Assembly (NCBI RefSeq): GCF_902859945.1
Contig: NZ_CADIKL010000033.1
Location: forward strand, 1 to 64,000
DNA from: Paraburkholderia caffeinitolerans
GTDB lineage: Bacteria > Pseudomonadota > Gammaproteobacteria > Burkholderiales > Burkholderiaceae
Length of the DNA stretch: 64,000 nucleotides
Direction: 5' to 3'
Below the pieces are notes generated by a model. The model did no database searches. It was not told the DNA's origin and saw nothing but the letters and a program-made list of their open reading frames with translations. Of the stretch, positions 52,713 through 62,402 are shown in pieces; within the stretch, counting starts at the first letter, position 1, and every line of letters begins with the position of its first letter. The position numbers and the translations under genes are program-made.

Positions 52713-53495
52713 ATGGATGAATTCGCTATCGACGATAGAGGCAATTTTCTTCGCTATTTCGACCTGTATTCCGGGAGCGAGGCTTTTGAGCCGCTCTTTT
52801 ATATTCACGGTTTGGGCTGCGCCTCCAGCAGCGATTACCCGCCGGTAGTCAGCGCCAATTCGTACGCGCAGCGCAGGTCATTGCTGGTCGATCTCATGGG
52901 ATCGGGCTTTAGCGACAAGCCACCGGACGGAACTTACCATTCGCAAGCGCAGGCGGCTGTCTTGTCGGACTTTGTCGCGAGCCAGGGTTGCTCGCGCGTA
53001 ACCCTGTTCGGCCACAGCGCCGGGGCATTCATTGCGCTGAAACTCGCACAGAAGCTGCCGATTCAGGTGAGCACGCTGATTCTGTGCGAACCGGGTCTGA
53101 CCGAATACGGCATTGCTATGTTGTCCGAAATTGCATCGCAAACAGAAGCGCAATTTGTCGACGGCGGGTTTGCGCAATTGCTGGCGCAATTGAAAATCCA
53201 GGGCGGCAACGATGCGTGGCTGGGGCCATTTTCCGTAGCCTCGCCTCATGCCATTCACCAATGGGCCCAATCGGCCATCGAAGATAACTCGAGCCATTGG
53301 CTCGATGATCTGGCCAATCTGAACGCGATAAAAGGCGTGGTCCTCTCCGATACGGCAACGCGCGACCAGATTGCGAAGTTCGAGCAAGCCGGCTGTACCG
53401 TTGAACTCGTGGCCGACACCGAACACATGATTGCGTACGACAACCCCGATGGTCTGGCGTTGGCCATTTCGAATCTTCTCGACCTCGGCAAATAG
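52713..53495 (+). CDS. alpha/beta-hydrolase fold protein
   Basis: A 260-residue single-domain hydrolase with the oxyanion-region FYIHGLGCASSSDYP, nucleophile elbow VTLFGHSAGAFIALKLAQ and catalytic His near the C-terminus in VADTEHMIAYDNPDG. It has no signal peptide. The catalytic Ser, acid and His are present, so it should be an active esterase or related enzyme. It lies between the polyene-type locus and the siroheme gene with no clear link to either. Confidence 0.85.
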   Translation: MDEFAIDDRGNFLRYFDLYSGSEAFEPLFYIHGLGCASSSDYPPVVSANSYAQRRSLLVDLMGSGFSDKPPDGTYHSQAQAAVLSDFVASQGCSRVTLFGHSAGAFIALKLAQKLPIQVSTLILCEPGLTEYGIAMLSEIASQTEAQFVDGGFAQLLAQLKIQGGNDAWLGPFSVASPHAIHQWAQSAIEDNSSHWLDDLANLNAIKGVVLSDTATRDQIAKFEQAGCTVELVADTEHMIAYDNPDGLALAISNLLDLGK

Positions 53496-53511
53496 AACGA
53501 TCTCGCCCTCG

Positions 53512-54273
53512 CTAGGCGCTGCGCAATAGCGGCGCCTCTGTCTCCCATGCAGCCAGCGTGATGGCCTCCCCAATCGCATCACCCACGAGAATGATGGCCG
53601 GGCTGCCGAGCCCGGCCTCCGTCGCCACAGCGGCGATGGTGCCGAGCGTTCCCGTCACGCGGCGCTCGTTCGCGCTGCCGGCCCACTGCACCACCGCAGC
53701 CGGTGTATCGCTCGAAAGCGCTTGTGCGAGCGTCGCGCACAGCGTCTCGATGCGGCTCATCCCCATATAGATTGCGAGCGTCATGCGCGTGGCGGCGAGC
53801 GCGCGCCAGTCCGGTTCGCTGTGGTCGCGCAGATGCGCCGTCACGAAAATCACGCCCTGGCAGTGGTCGCGATGCGTGAGCGAGACGCCGAGTCCCGCCG
53901 CCGCCGCGAACGCCGACGATACGCCATTGATAATCGCCACGGGAATCCGCGCACGCTGCAGTGCCGCGAGTTCTTCGCCCGCGCGGCCGAACAGCAGCGC
54001 TTCACCACCTTTCACTCGCACCACATGAAGGCCTTTGCGCGCGTAGCGCTGCATGAGGCGCTCGATGAACGCCTGCGGCGTGGAGCGGCAACCGCCGCGC
54101 TTGCCGACCTTGATCACGCGCGCCTGCGGGGCGAGCGCGGCAATCTCGGGATTCACGAGATCGTCGAGCAGCACGACGTCGGCGCATGCGAGCGCCTTGG
54201 CCGCCTTGAGAGTCAGCAGGTCGAGGTCGCCTGGACCCGCGCTCAATAAGGTGACCTTGCCCGTTGGGTTCAT
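53512..54273 (-). CDS. cobA: uroporphyrinogen-III C-methyltransferase
   Basis: A 253-residue SUMT of the single-domain CobA type. KVTLLSAGPGDLDLLTLKAA (SAM loop), GKRGGCRSTPQAFIERLM, RVKGGEALLFGRAGEEL and NGVSSAFAAAAGLG are its signatures. It methylates uroporphyrinogen III twice to precorrin-2 for siroheme. AAAGGA precedes the ATG at 54273. Its neighbour nirB needs siroheme, so it supplies the nitrite-reductase cofactor. It is divergent from nirB. Confidence 0.92.
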   Translation of the reverse strand: MNPTGKVTLLSAGPGDLDLLTLKAAKALACADVVLLDDLVNPEIAALAPQARVIKVGKRGGCRSTPQAFIERLMQRYARKGLHVVRVKGGEALLFGRAGEELAALQRARIPVAIINGVSSAFAAAAGLGVSLTHRDHCQGVIFVTAHLRDHSEPDWRALAATRMTLAIYMGMSRIETLCATLAQALSSDTPAAVVQWAGSANERRVTGTLGTIAAVATEAGLGSPAIILVGDAIGEAITLAAWETEAPLLRSA

Positions 54274-54638
54274 GTTTGTCCTTTCGCGTTGATTCAGTGG
54301 GTTCGCCGATGCCGTCACGCAAGTTCCAGACCAGCGCGCAATGAAGTGATCGATATCGGGTCTTTGCCGCCCCAAGCGGGCGCGCACCGATTGACAAGCA
54401 TTCGCGAATGCATCGCCTTGGCGCACCGAAAGCGCACAGCAAGCGTGCTGCACAGCACCAAACTTGTGCCGGGCCGTATCGCGAGGCACGAGTGCTCGCG
54501 TGAGCAAGGTGATGCAGTAAATCGTGTGCGCCCCGCTGCATGAGGCTCTCAGCGATTTCTCGCGAACTGGCACGGTGCTTGCGTAACGATTCGCGAACAG
54601 GATCAACGGCGATCCGGCGGCCGGCGAACCGGCTGCGA

Positions 54639-54656
54639 TGCTGCAGCGTGGCAGTG
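54639..54656 (+). promoter_or_regulatory. ANTAR-type hexaloop hairpin in the nirB leader
   Basis: CTGC (54641-54644) and GCAG (54651-54654), extended by two wobble pairs, enclose the hexaloop AGCGTG with A at position 1 and G at position 4. These are the key bases of ANTAR antiterminator (NasR/NasT) sites. The terminator at 54682-54736 follows 25 bases later. The usual first hairpin of the pair was not clearly found, so this is a partial match. Confidence 0.5.
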
Positions 54657-54681
54657 CAAATCGATTCAATCTCAGGGCAAC

Positions 54682-54736
54682 GGCGCCCCCGAATCTGGCT
54701 CTTCGCGAGCCGGATTCGCGGGGCGCCTTTTTATTT
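54682..54736 (+). terminator. transcription attenuator upstream of nirB
   Basis: A very strong rho-independent hairpin: GGCGCCCC (54682-54689) pairs with 54720-54727, CGAATC (54690-54695) with GATTCG (54713-54718) and GGCTC (54697-54701) with GAGCC (54707-54711), leaving a 5-base loop and one bulge. The run TTTTTATTT follows, and the nirB ATG is 16 bases further on. A terminator between promoter and start codon, preceded by an ANTAR-type hairpin, is the NasT antitermination layout for nitrate assimilation. Confidence 0.85.
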
Positions 54737-54752
54737 GGCAGGGGCTACAGGC

Positions 54753-57374
54753 ATGACGCAATCAACGCTCGCAACGAACGGTCTGAATATCGTCGTCATT
54801 GGTCACGGCATGGTGGGCCACAAATTTCTGGAGTGCGTGCTCGCCGACGCCGCAGCACTCAACGTGCAGAACCTGCGCGTGACGGTGCTCTGCGAAGAGC
54901 CGCGTCCTGCATACGACCGTGTGCATCTCTCCGAATTCTTCGCCGGCAGGTCCGCCGAAGATCTCTCGCTCGTGAGCGACGGATTCTTCGAGCGCGACGA
55001 TGTCCGCCGCAGCGTTCGCCTCGTGCTCGGCGCGAAGGCTGTCGCGATCGATCGCGCAGCGCGCACCGTGAGCGTGTCCAACGGCGAGACGCTTTCGTAC
55101 GACAAGCTCGTGATTGCCACGGGTTCCTCGCCGTTCGTGCCGCCGCTCGCGGGAAACGATCGTACGGACTGCTTTGTTTACCGCACCATCGAAGATCTCG
55201 AAGCGATGCGATCACGCGGCGCGAGCGCGAAGTCGGGCGTGGTGGTGGGCGGCGGCCTGCTCGGGCTCGAATGCGCGAAGGCTCTGCGAGATCTGGGGCT
55301 CGATACACACGTGGTCGAATTCGCGCCGCGCCTGATGGCCGTGCAAGTCGACGAAGACGGCGGCCGTATGCTGCGCGGCAAGATCGAAGCGCTGGGCGTG
55401 AGCGTGCATACGCAGAAAAACACCACGGCAATCGTGGACGGCGAAAGCGCGGCCAACCGCATGATGTTCGCCGACGGCACGCATCTCGACGCCGACATGA
55501 TCGTGTTCTCGGCCGGCATTCGCCCGCGCGACGAGATCGCGCGCGCCTGCGGGCTGGAAGTGGGCGCGCGCGGCGGCATCGTCATCGACGACGCTTGCCG
55601 CACGAGCGACCCCGATATCTATGCGATCGGCGAGTGCGCGCTGTGGCAAGGCCAGATCTTCGGCCTCGTGGCGCCAGGCTACGACATGGCGCGCATCGTT
55701 GCGAAGGCGCTGGTTAGCGACGTGGGAAGTGTGTTCGAAGGCGCGGACCTGAGCACCAAGCTCAAGCTGATGGGCGTGGATGTGGCGAGCATCGGCGACG
55801 CGCATGGCAAGACGCCGGGCAGCCGCTCATACCGCTTCGCCGACGAGCGCCGCGAGGTCTACAAGAAGATCGTGGTTTCCGAATGCGGCAAGCATCTGCT
55901 CGGCGCGGTGATGGTGGGCGATGCAAGCGAATACGGCACGCTGCTGCAAATGATGCTCAACCGCATCGAGCTGCCCGAGTCGCCCGAGTTCCTGATCCTC
56001 CCGCAAGCCGATGGCAAGGCCAAGCCCGCGCTCGGCGTGGAGGCGCTGCCCTTGGGGGCGCAGATCTGCTCCTGCAACAACGTCTCGAAGGCGCGGATCT
56101 GCGAGGCGGTGCGCGAAGGCGCGACGAGCATCGGCGCGATGAAGGCCACTACCTGCGCAGGCGCGTCGTGCGGCGGCTGCGTGCCGCTCGTCACGCAGAT
56201 CATGAAGGCGGAGATGCGGCGCCAGGGCGTGGCCGTCAACAATCACCTTTGCGAGCACTTCCCGTATTCGCGCCAGGAGCTCTATCACCTCGTGCGCGTG
56301 GAGAGCATCAAGACCTTTGGCGAACTGCTCGCGAAGCACGGCCACGGGCTCGGCTGCGATATCTGCAAGCCCGCGGTGGGCGGCATTCTGGCCTCGTGCT
56401 GGAACGAGTTCGTGCTCAAGAAGGAGCACGCGAGCCTGCAGGATTCGAACGACTACTACCTCGCCAATATCCAGCGCGACGGCACCTATTCGGTCGTACC
56501 GCGCATGCCGGGCGGCGAGGTCACGCCCGAGGGCCTCATCGCCGTGGGCATGGTGGCGAAGAAGTATGGCCTCTATACGAAGATCACGGGCGGCCAGCGC
56601 GTGGACCTGTTTGGCGCGCGTGTCGAGCAACTGCCGTTCATCTGGGAGGAGTTGATCGACGCGGGTTTCGAATCGGGGCATGCGTATGGCAAGGCCGTGC
56701 GTACCGTGAAGTCGTGCGTGGGCTCGACATGGTGCCGCTATGGCGTGGGCGATTCGGTCGGCCTCGCGATCGAAGTGGAGAACCGCTACAAGGGCCTGCG
56801 CGCGCCGCACAAGATCAAGTTCGGCGTGTCGGGCTGCACACGAGAATGCGCGGAGGCGCAGGGCAAGGACGTCGGCATTATCGCCACGGAGCGTGGTTGG
56901 AATCTCTATGTCTGCGGTAACGGCGGCATGAAGCCGCGTCATGCCGAACTGCTCGCATCCGATCTCGACGGGGCTACGCTGATCCGCTACATCGACCGCT
57001 TTCTGATGTTCTACGTGCGCACGGCGGACCGCCTGCAGCGCACGAGTGTGTGGCGCGACAACCTCGAAGGCGGCCTCGACTATCTAATCGATGTGGTCGT
57101 GCACGACAAGCTGGGTCTTGCTGCTGAACTCGAAGCGGAGATGCAGCTTGTGGTGGATACCTACGAGTGCGAGTGGAAGAAGGCCGTGACCGATCCGCAA
57201 ACGCGCAAGCGCTTCCGTCACTTCGTCAATAGCGATGCGGGCGACCAGCACGTTACCTTCGTGGAGGAGCGCGGCCAGATTCGCCCGGCCACGCCCGAAG
57301 AACGCCAGCACATTCCGGTGCACGTGCAGCACGAGACGCTTGCCGACATTCCCGTTGTAATCGAAGTCGTTTGA
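54753..57374 (+). CDS. nirB: NAD(P)H nitrite reductase, large subunit
   Basis: An 873-residue protein that reduces nitrite to ammonium with NAD(P)H, FAD, an iron-sulfur cluster and siroheme. In order: FAD motif IVVIGHGMVGHKFLE at residues about 13-30; NAD motif VVVGGGLLGLECAKAL near 165; BFD-type [2Fe-2S] site ICSCNNVSK...CAGASCGGC near 438-475; a second ferredoxin-like segment; and siroheme/[4Fe-4S] Cys in CVGSTWCRYG and GCTRECAEAQGKDVG near 654-700. The length is near the 847 of E. coli. Start at 54753 follows the attenuator; the long frame upstream is antisense and leader. Confidence 0.96.
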   Translation: MTQSTLATNGLNIVVIGHGMVGHKFLECVLADAAALNVQNLRVTVLCEEPRPAYDRVHLSEFFAGRSAEDLSLVSDGFFERDDVRRSVRLVLGAKAVAIDRAARTVSVSNGETLSYDKLVIATGSSPFVPPLAGNDRTDCFVYRTIEDLEAMRSRGASAKSGVVVGGGLLGLECAKALRDLGLDTHVVEFAPRLMAVQVDEDGGRMLRGKIEALGVSVHTQKNTTAIVDGESAANRMMFADGTHLDADMIVFSAGIRPRDEIARACGLEVGARGGIVIDDACRTSDPDIYAIGECALWQGQIFGLVAPGYDMARIVAKALVSDVGSVFEGADLSTKLKLMGVDVASIGDAHGKTPGSRSYRFADERREVYKKIVVSECGKHLLGAVMVGDASEYGTLLQMMLNRIELPESPEFLILPQADGKAKPALGVEALPLGAQICSCNNVSKARICEAVREGATSIGAMKATTCAGASCGGCVPLVTQIMKAEMRRQGVAVNNHLCEHFPYSRQELYHLVRVESIKTFGELLAKHGHGLGCDICKPAVGGILASCWNEFVLKKEHASLQDSNDYYLANIQRDGTYSVVPRMPGGEVTPEGLIAVGMVAKKYGLYTKITGGQRVDLFGARVEQLPFIWEELIDAGFESGHAYGKAVRTVKSCVGSTWCRYGVGDSVGLAIEVENRYKGLRAPHKIKFGVSGCTRECAEAQGKDVGIIATERGWNLYVCGNGGMKPRHAELLASDLDGATLIRYIDRFLMFYVRTADRLQRTSVWRDNLEGGLDYLIDVVVHDKLGLAAELEAEMQLVVDTYECEWKKAVTDPQTRKRFRHFVNSDAGDQHVTFVEERGQIRPATPEERQHIPVHVQHETLADIPVVIEVV

Positions 57375-57410
57375 GTTTTACCGAGTCCCTTCACTTACGA
57401 GGAGTACGAA

Positions 57411-57770
57411 ATGAGCCACGTCGCCAGCAACGCAATCGCGCAAGACACCTGGGTTCCCGTGTGCCAACTCGATGACATCGTGCCCAATACGGGTGTGTGT
57501 GCGCTCGTGGGAGGCGAGCAGATCGCGGTGTTCCATATCGACGACGGCGACGCGCGCGTATTCGCCATCGGCAACTACGATCCGAACTCGCAGGCAGCGG
57601 TGCTCTCTCGCGGGCTCGTGGGCAGCCTTGGCGAGCGCATCGTCGTGGCATCGCCCATCTACAAGCACCATTTCGATCTCTCGACCGGCGAATGCCTTGA
57701 AGATCCCGTGCGGTCGGTGAATGCGTTCGCCGCGCGCGTGGAGAACGGCCAGGTCTGGGTTTCGGCCTGA
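57411..57770 (+). CDS. nirD: nitrite reductase small subunit
   Basis: A 119-residue Rieske-fold protein with WVPVCQLDDIVPNTGVCALV, and HFDLSTGECLEDPVRSVNAF. As in other NirD proteins, the Rieske Cys/His ligands are missing, so it has no iron-sulfur cluster and acts as a subunit of NirB. It starts 36 bases after nirB with GAGGAG upstream. Confidence 0.95.
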   Translation: MSHVASNAIAQDTWVPVCQLDDIVPNTGVCALVGGEQIAVFHIDDGDARVFAIGNYDPNSQAAVLSRGLVGSLGERIVVASPIYKHHFDLSTGECLEDPVRSVNAFAARVENGQVWVSA

Positions 57771-57799
57771 TTCTCTATAGCCACGGATTCGAGCCGCAC

Positions 57800-60700
57800 A
57801 TGACCGAAAAGACCGTCAAGAGCGTTTGTCCGTACTGCGGTGTCGGCTGCGGAATGGTGCTGCACGTGCAGGACGGCGAAGTCACGAAGATCTCCGGCGA
57901 CGCCGAGCACCCGAGCAATTTCGGGCGCCTGTGCACCAAGGGTTCGTCGGCGCACGTGGCGCTGCGCAAGTCCGGGCGGCTCGAACGCGCGTTCGTGCGC
58001 CACGCGCGCGACGAAGACCCCGTGCCGCTGCCGCTCGCGCAGGCGATTGCCGATACGGCGCGCCGCCTGCGCGAGACGCTCGATAAACACGGTCCCGATG
58101 CGCTCTCGTTCTATGTGTCGGGCCAGATGTCGATCGAGGCGCAGTACCTCGTGAACAAGCTCGCAAAGGGCTTCGTGGGCACCAACAACATCGAATCGAA
58201 TTCGCGCTTGTGCATGGCGAGCGCGGGCAGCGGCTACAAGCTCTCGCTCGGTGCGGATGGGCCGCCCGGCTCGTATCAGGATTTCGATCGCGCCAATCTG
58301 TTCCTCGTGATCGGCTCGAATATGGCGGACTGCCATCCGATCCTGTTCCTGCGCATGATGGACCGCGTGAAGGCGGGTGCGAAGCTGATCGTGGTGGATC
58401 CGCGCCGCACCGCGACGGCCGAGAAGGCGTCGCTATTCCTGCAGATCAAGGCGGGCACCGATCTCGCGCTGCTCAACGGCCTGCTGCATCTGCTGCACGA
58501 GAGCGGTCATACGGATGCCTCGTTCATCGAACGGTACACGCACGGGTGGGACGCGATGCCGGCCTTCCTCAGCGACTACACGCCCGAGAAAGTCTCGGCA
58601 ATCACAGGGCTTGCAGAGGCCGACATCCGCCGCGCCGCGCAGATGATCGGCGAAGCGCAAGAATGGATGAGCTGCTGGACCATGGGCCTGAACCAGAGCA
58701 CGCATGGCACATGGAACACGAACGCCATCTGCAATCTGCACCTGGCGACGGGCAAGATCTGCCGCCCCGGCAGCGGGCCATTTTCGCTCACAGGCCAGCC
58801 CAATGCGATGGGCGGGCGCGAGATGGGCTATATGGGACCGGGTTTGCCGGGCCAGCGCTCGGTGCTCTCGGAAGACGACCGCGCCTTCGTGGAAGACCTC
58901 TGGCGTGTGCCGCACGGCACGCTCACGACGCGGCTCGGCGGCGGCACGATCGACATGTTCTCGCGCATGACAACGGGGCAAATCAAGGCGTGCTGGATTA
59001 TCTGCACGAATCCGGTGGCCTCGGTTGCCAACCGGCGCACCGTGATGGAAGGTTTGCGCACCGCCGAACTCGTGATCGCGCAGGACGCCTTTCTGGACAC
59101 CGAAACGAATCAGTACGCCGATGTGCTGCTGCCGGGCGCGCTCTGGGCCGAGGCCGAAGGCGTGATGATCAATTCCGAGCGCAACATGACGCTCATGCAG
59201 CAGGCAGTCGAGCCGCCGGGCGAGGCCTTGCCCGATTGGCAAATCATTGCGCGCGTGGCTTGCGCGATGGGTTACGAGCATGCGTTCAGTTATGCAAGCG
59301 CGGCGGAGGTGTTCGAAGAGATCGTGGCGTTTTCGAATCCGAAGACCGGCTACGACCTGCGAGGCGCGAGCCACGCGAGGCTGCGTGAGACGCCGTTGCA
59401 ATGGCCTTGTGCGCCACAGGAACACAAGGCGCAAAGCGACCGCAATCCCATTCGCTATTTGAACGACGGCGTGAGCCAGACTCTGCATGAGGACGAAGGC
59501 GGCGACCGCCCGCGCATTGTTTTTCCCACGCCGCACGGCAAGGGCGTATTTTTCGCGCGGCCGCACGTGGCGCCCGCCGAGTTGCCCGATGGCACGTTTC
59601 CCATCGTCTTCAATACGGGGCGCTTGCAGCACCAGTGGCACACCATGACGAAGACCGGCAAGGTGGCCATGCTCAACAAGCTCAATCCCGCGCCGTTCGT
59701 CGAGATCCACCCGGAGGACGCGAGTGCGCTAGGCATCGTAGCGAAGGACCGCGTGGAGGTGCGTTCGCGGCGTGGGCGCGTGGTGCTGCCCGCCGTAGTG
59801 ACCGAGCGCGTGCAGCCTGGCAACTGCTTCGCGCCGATGCACTGGAACGACGTGTTCGGCGAGGACCTTTGTGTGAACGCGGTCACGAACGACGCGATCG
59901 ATTCATTTTCTCAGCAACCCGAACTAAAATTTTGTGCCGTTGCGCTTGCGCGCGTGGCGCCTGAGCCCGACCTTCTCGTGGCAGACGCGCACGATGCCGG
60001 CGTGGCTCATCCGTCTCAGGAACTCGACATGTCCCGAATCGATGCGTTTGCGAATCTACTCGACCTGGGCGCGGTGGCTGCGCCGGAACTCAACGATACC
60101 GAGCGGCGCTATCTCGCGGGTTTTGTCGGCGGGCTGCGCTCGTCGAAGGCCGAGGCACAGGGTCGTGCCGTGGCGGTTCCGGTGCTGCCTGCACACGCGC
60201 CGTTCCCCGCGAGCACGCGCGTGTGGCTCGATGGCCTGCTGGCGGGGTTGTTCAGCCGTGGTGAATTACGCATCGAGCCCGCGCTCGAATCGGTCCATTT
60301 GCATAACGACGAACCGGTCGAAAAGCCGAGCGCCGTGCGGATCGCCCATACGCGCCCGAAGGTCGTATTGCTGTGGGCGTCGCAGACCGGCAACGTCGAG
60401 TCGCTCGTCGAGCGCTATGCCATGCAACTAATGGAGTCGGGCTTCGAGATCCGCACCGCGTGCATGGCCGACTACTCGCTCGCGAATCTGGAGAAAGCAC
60501 AATACGCGCTGCTGATGACCAGCACCTTCGGTGACGGTGACGCACCCGACAATGGCGAGTCGTTCTGGTCGGCGCTCAAGGCGGAGCATGCGCCGCGTCT
60601 CGCCGCGCTGCGCTATGCCGTGCTTGCGTTGGGCGACCGCAATTACGACCAGTTCTGCGGCCATGGCCGCAGCCTCGACGCGCGCCTCGAAGCGCTGGGT

Positions 60701-61984
60701 GCGCAGCGCTTGATGGCGCGTCAGGATTGCGACACGGACTATCAGAACAGCGCGGACGCGTGGCTCGACCGCGTGGTCGTCCGCATCAAGGAAGAGGACG
60801 CCGCGCTGCACGCCGTGCCTGCGGGCGGCTCGATTCCCGAGGTGCTGCCCGGCTGCGCGGCGACCAAAACGCGCCCGGCCGCGTCGCATCTCATTCATAA
60901 CGTGCGCCTGAACATGAAGGGCGCAGTGAAGGACACGCGCTACTTCTCGCTCGCGACAAGCAGCGGCGACGGCGTGGGGCTCGAATACGAAGTGGGCGAC
61001 GCGCTAGGCGTATGGCCGACCAACTGCCCGGCGCTCGTGGACGAACTGCTCGCGCTCACGCGCCTTCCGGCCGATGCACCAGTTGACGTGCAGGGCGTGG
61101 GCGATATGCGCCTGGCCGACGCGCTCGGCAAGCACTACGAGATCGCGCGTCCTGGCCCCGATGCGCTCGCGTTCATCGCGTCGCGTGCGCGGGGACAAGG
61201 CTTGAGCGAACTGCTGCGCGACGAGCGCAAGAGCGATCTCAAGAACTGGTTGTGGGGGCAACAACTGGCCGATGTGCTGCACGAGTTCCCCGTCGATCTC
61301 TCGGCGAAGGAACTGACCGGCATGCTCAAGCGTTTGCAGCCACGGCTCTACTCGATCTCGTCGAGCCCGAAGGCGCACGCGGGAGAAGTCCATCTGACCG
61401 TATCGGCGGTGCGCTACAACAATGGCCGGCGCGAGCGCAAGGGCGTAGCCTCCACGTTCCTCGCCGACCGTGCAGGCGCGGCCAGCGTGCCCGTGTTCGT
61501 GCAGAAGAGCACGCATTTCCGGCCGCCGCGCCACGGCGACACGCCGATGATCATGGTGGGCCCCGGCACGGGCGTCGCGCCGTTCCGCGCCTTCCTGCAC
61601 GAGCGGCGCGCGCATGGCGATGCGGGCCGCAACTGGCTCTTCTTCGGCGAGCAGCACGCGGCCACAGACTTCTATTATCGCGACGAGCTGGAGCACATGC
61701 GCGACGACGGCTTGCTCAGCCGGCTCGATCTCGCGTTCTCGCGCGACCAGAAGGAGAAAGTCTATGTGCAGGACCGCATGCGCGAGCACGGCGCGCAGCT
61801 ATGGGCGTGGCTGGAGGAGGGAGCGCACTTCTACGTGTGCGGCGATGCGAGCCGCATGGCTAAGGACGTGGATGCCGCCTTGAGATCGGTCGTCGCGCAT
61901 CATGGCGGGATGAGCGATGATGCGGCCGGCGAGTACGTCGGCCAGATGACACGTGAGCGCCGCTACGTGCGCGACGTGTATTGA
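57800..61984 (+). CDS. assimilatory nitrate reductase fused to a CysJ-like flavodoxin/FAD reductase
   Basis: A 1394-residue cytoplasmic enzyme reducing nitrate to nitrite with its own NADPH reductase. Residues about 1-740 are a molybdo-bis-MGD oxidoreductase: [4Fe-4S] site VCPYCGVGCGM...GRLCTKG, MGDs-binding NSRLCMASAGSGY and GGREMGYMGPG. A linker (about 740-850) leads to a flavodoxin FMN domain (LLWASQTGNVESLVERYAMQ, near 854). A ferredoxin reductase-like part follows, with FAD motif PRLYSISSSP near 1180, NADPH-binding GPGTGVAPFRAFLHERRA near 1255 and a CysJ-like C-terminus RRYVRDVY. It follows nirD by 29 bases and probably shares its attenuator. Confidence 0.95.
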   Translation: MTEKTVKSVCPYCGVGCGMVLHVQDGEVTKISGDAEHPSNFGRLCTKGSSAHVALRKSGRLERAFVRHARDEDPVPLPLAQAIADTARRLRETLDKHGPDALSFYVSGQMSIEAQYLVNKLAKGFVGTNNIESNSRLCMASAGSGYKLSLGADGPPGSYQDFDRANLFLVIGSNMADCHPILFLRMMDRVKAGAKLIVVDPRRTATAEKASLFLQIKAGTDLALLNGLLHLLHESGHTDASFIERYTHGWDAMPAFLSDYTPEKVSAITGLAEADIRRAAQMIGEAQEWMSCWTMGLNQSTHGTWNTNAICNLHLATGKICRPGSGPFSLTGQPNAMGGREMGYMGPGLPGQRSVLSEDDRAFVEDLWRVPHGTLTTRLGGGTIDMFSRMTTGQIKACWIICTNPVASVANRRTVMEGLRTAELVIAQDAFLDTETNQYADVLLPGALWAEAEGVMINSERNMTLMQQAVEPPGEALPDWQIIARVACAMGYEHAFSYASAAEVFEEIVAFSNPKTGYDLRGASHARLRETPLQWPCAPQEHKAQSDRNPIRYLNDGVSQTLHEDEGGDRPRIVFPTPHGKGVFFARPHVAPAELPDGTFPIVFNTGRLQHQWHTMTKTGKVAMLNKLNPAPFVEIHPEDASALGIVAKDRVEVRSRRGRVVLPAVVTERVQPGNCFAPMHWNDVFGEDLCVNAVTNDAIDSFSQQPELKFCAVALARVAPEPDLLVADAHDAGVAHPSQELDMSRIDAFANLLDLGAVAAPELNDTERRYLAGFVGGLRSSKAEAQGRAVAVPVLPAHAPFPASTRVWLDGLLAGLFSRGELRIEPALESVHLHNDEPVEKPSAVRIAHTRPKVVLLWASQTGNVESLVERYAMQLMESGFEIRTACMADYSLANLEKAQYALLMTSTFGDGDAPDNGESFWSALKAEHAPRLAALRYAVLALGDRNYDQFCGHGRSLDARLEALGAQRLMARQDCDTDYQNSADAWLDRVVVRIKEEDAALHAVPAGGSIPEVLPGCAATKTRPAASHLIHNVRLNMKGAVKDTRYFSLATSSGDGVGLEYEVGDALGVWPTNCPALVDELLALTRLPADAPVDVQGVGDMRLADALGKHYEIARPGPDALAFIASRARGQGLSELLRDERKSDLKNWLWGQQLADVLHEFPVDLSAKELTGMLKRLQPRLYSISSSPKAHAGEVHLTVSAVRYNNGRRERKGVASTFLADRAGAASVPVFVQKSTHFRPPRHGDTPMIMVGPGTGVAPFRAFLHERRAHGDAGRNWLFFGEQHAATDFYYRDELEHMRDDGLLSRLDLAFSRDQKEKVYVQDRMREHGAQLWAWLEEGAHFYVCGDASRMAKDVDAALRSVVAHHGGMSDDAAGEYVGQMTRERRYVRDVY

Positions 61985-62045
61985 ACGTCGGCTTTGACTA
62001 GCGCATGCCGGCGCGCACAGCCATCACGCCACATGCGTCGCACAT

Positions 62046-62255
62046 TCATGGCAGCGCATGACCGGCACGCCGCACGCGGCGTGAGTGCCGCGTGCGCGCG
62101 ACCCGCTGGCGCGCGGGTGCGTCGCCCAGTCCGGCGAACGGGCCATTCGCTGCGCTTTTCTGCGCAAACGCATCAGGCATGAGGAGCGCGCAGAGAAACG
62201 TCAGGCTGGCGCCTGCCGTGACGGCAATGATGGACATTGCGAAGGCCTCGAACAT
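62046..62255 (-). CDS. small putative membrane protein
   Basis: A 69-residue protein with one strong hydrophobic segment (MSIIAVTAGASLTFLCALLM, residues 7-26) and an Arg-rich tail. The ATG at 62255 has GGGGGACAGG just upstream. It is divergent from the LysR gene, which is a usual place for a target gene. The tail is composition-biased, so only the N-terminal half may be meaningful. No family is recognised. Confidence 0.4.
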   Translation of the reverse strand: MFEAFAMSIIAVTAGASLTFLCALLMPDAFAQKSAANGPFAGLGDAPARQRVARTRHSRRVRRAGHALP

Positions 62256-62402
62256 CCTGTCCCCCAAACGGTAGAATGATGGCGCGCCGGCCAGCGGTGT
62301 CGCCATGCCGGCATTCCGCGCAACTTTGCATCGATTCCATTCTGCGCATCGCGCGCGAGCGAGTCCAAGACGATATTACGATCGTTGCTATAAGTGCGCC
62401 TT

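Larger units (their letters stand above)
54274..54752 (+). other. nirB leader and promoter region
   Basis: About 480 bases between the divergent cobA and nirB genes with no credible ORF of their own. It contains the ANTAR-type hairpin and the attenuator listed separately. A nirB promoter must lie between 54300 and 54640, but no -24/-12 or -35/-10 element was clear enough to mark. Confidence 0.5.

Noticed and set aside
57780-57800. separate promoter for the nitrate reductase gene
   Set aside because: Only 29 bases separate it from nirD; co-transcription explains it without a promoter.
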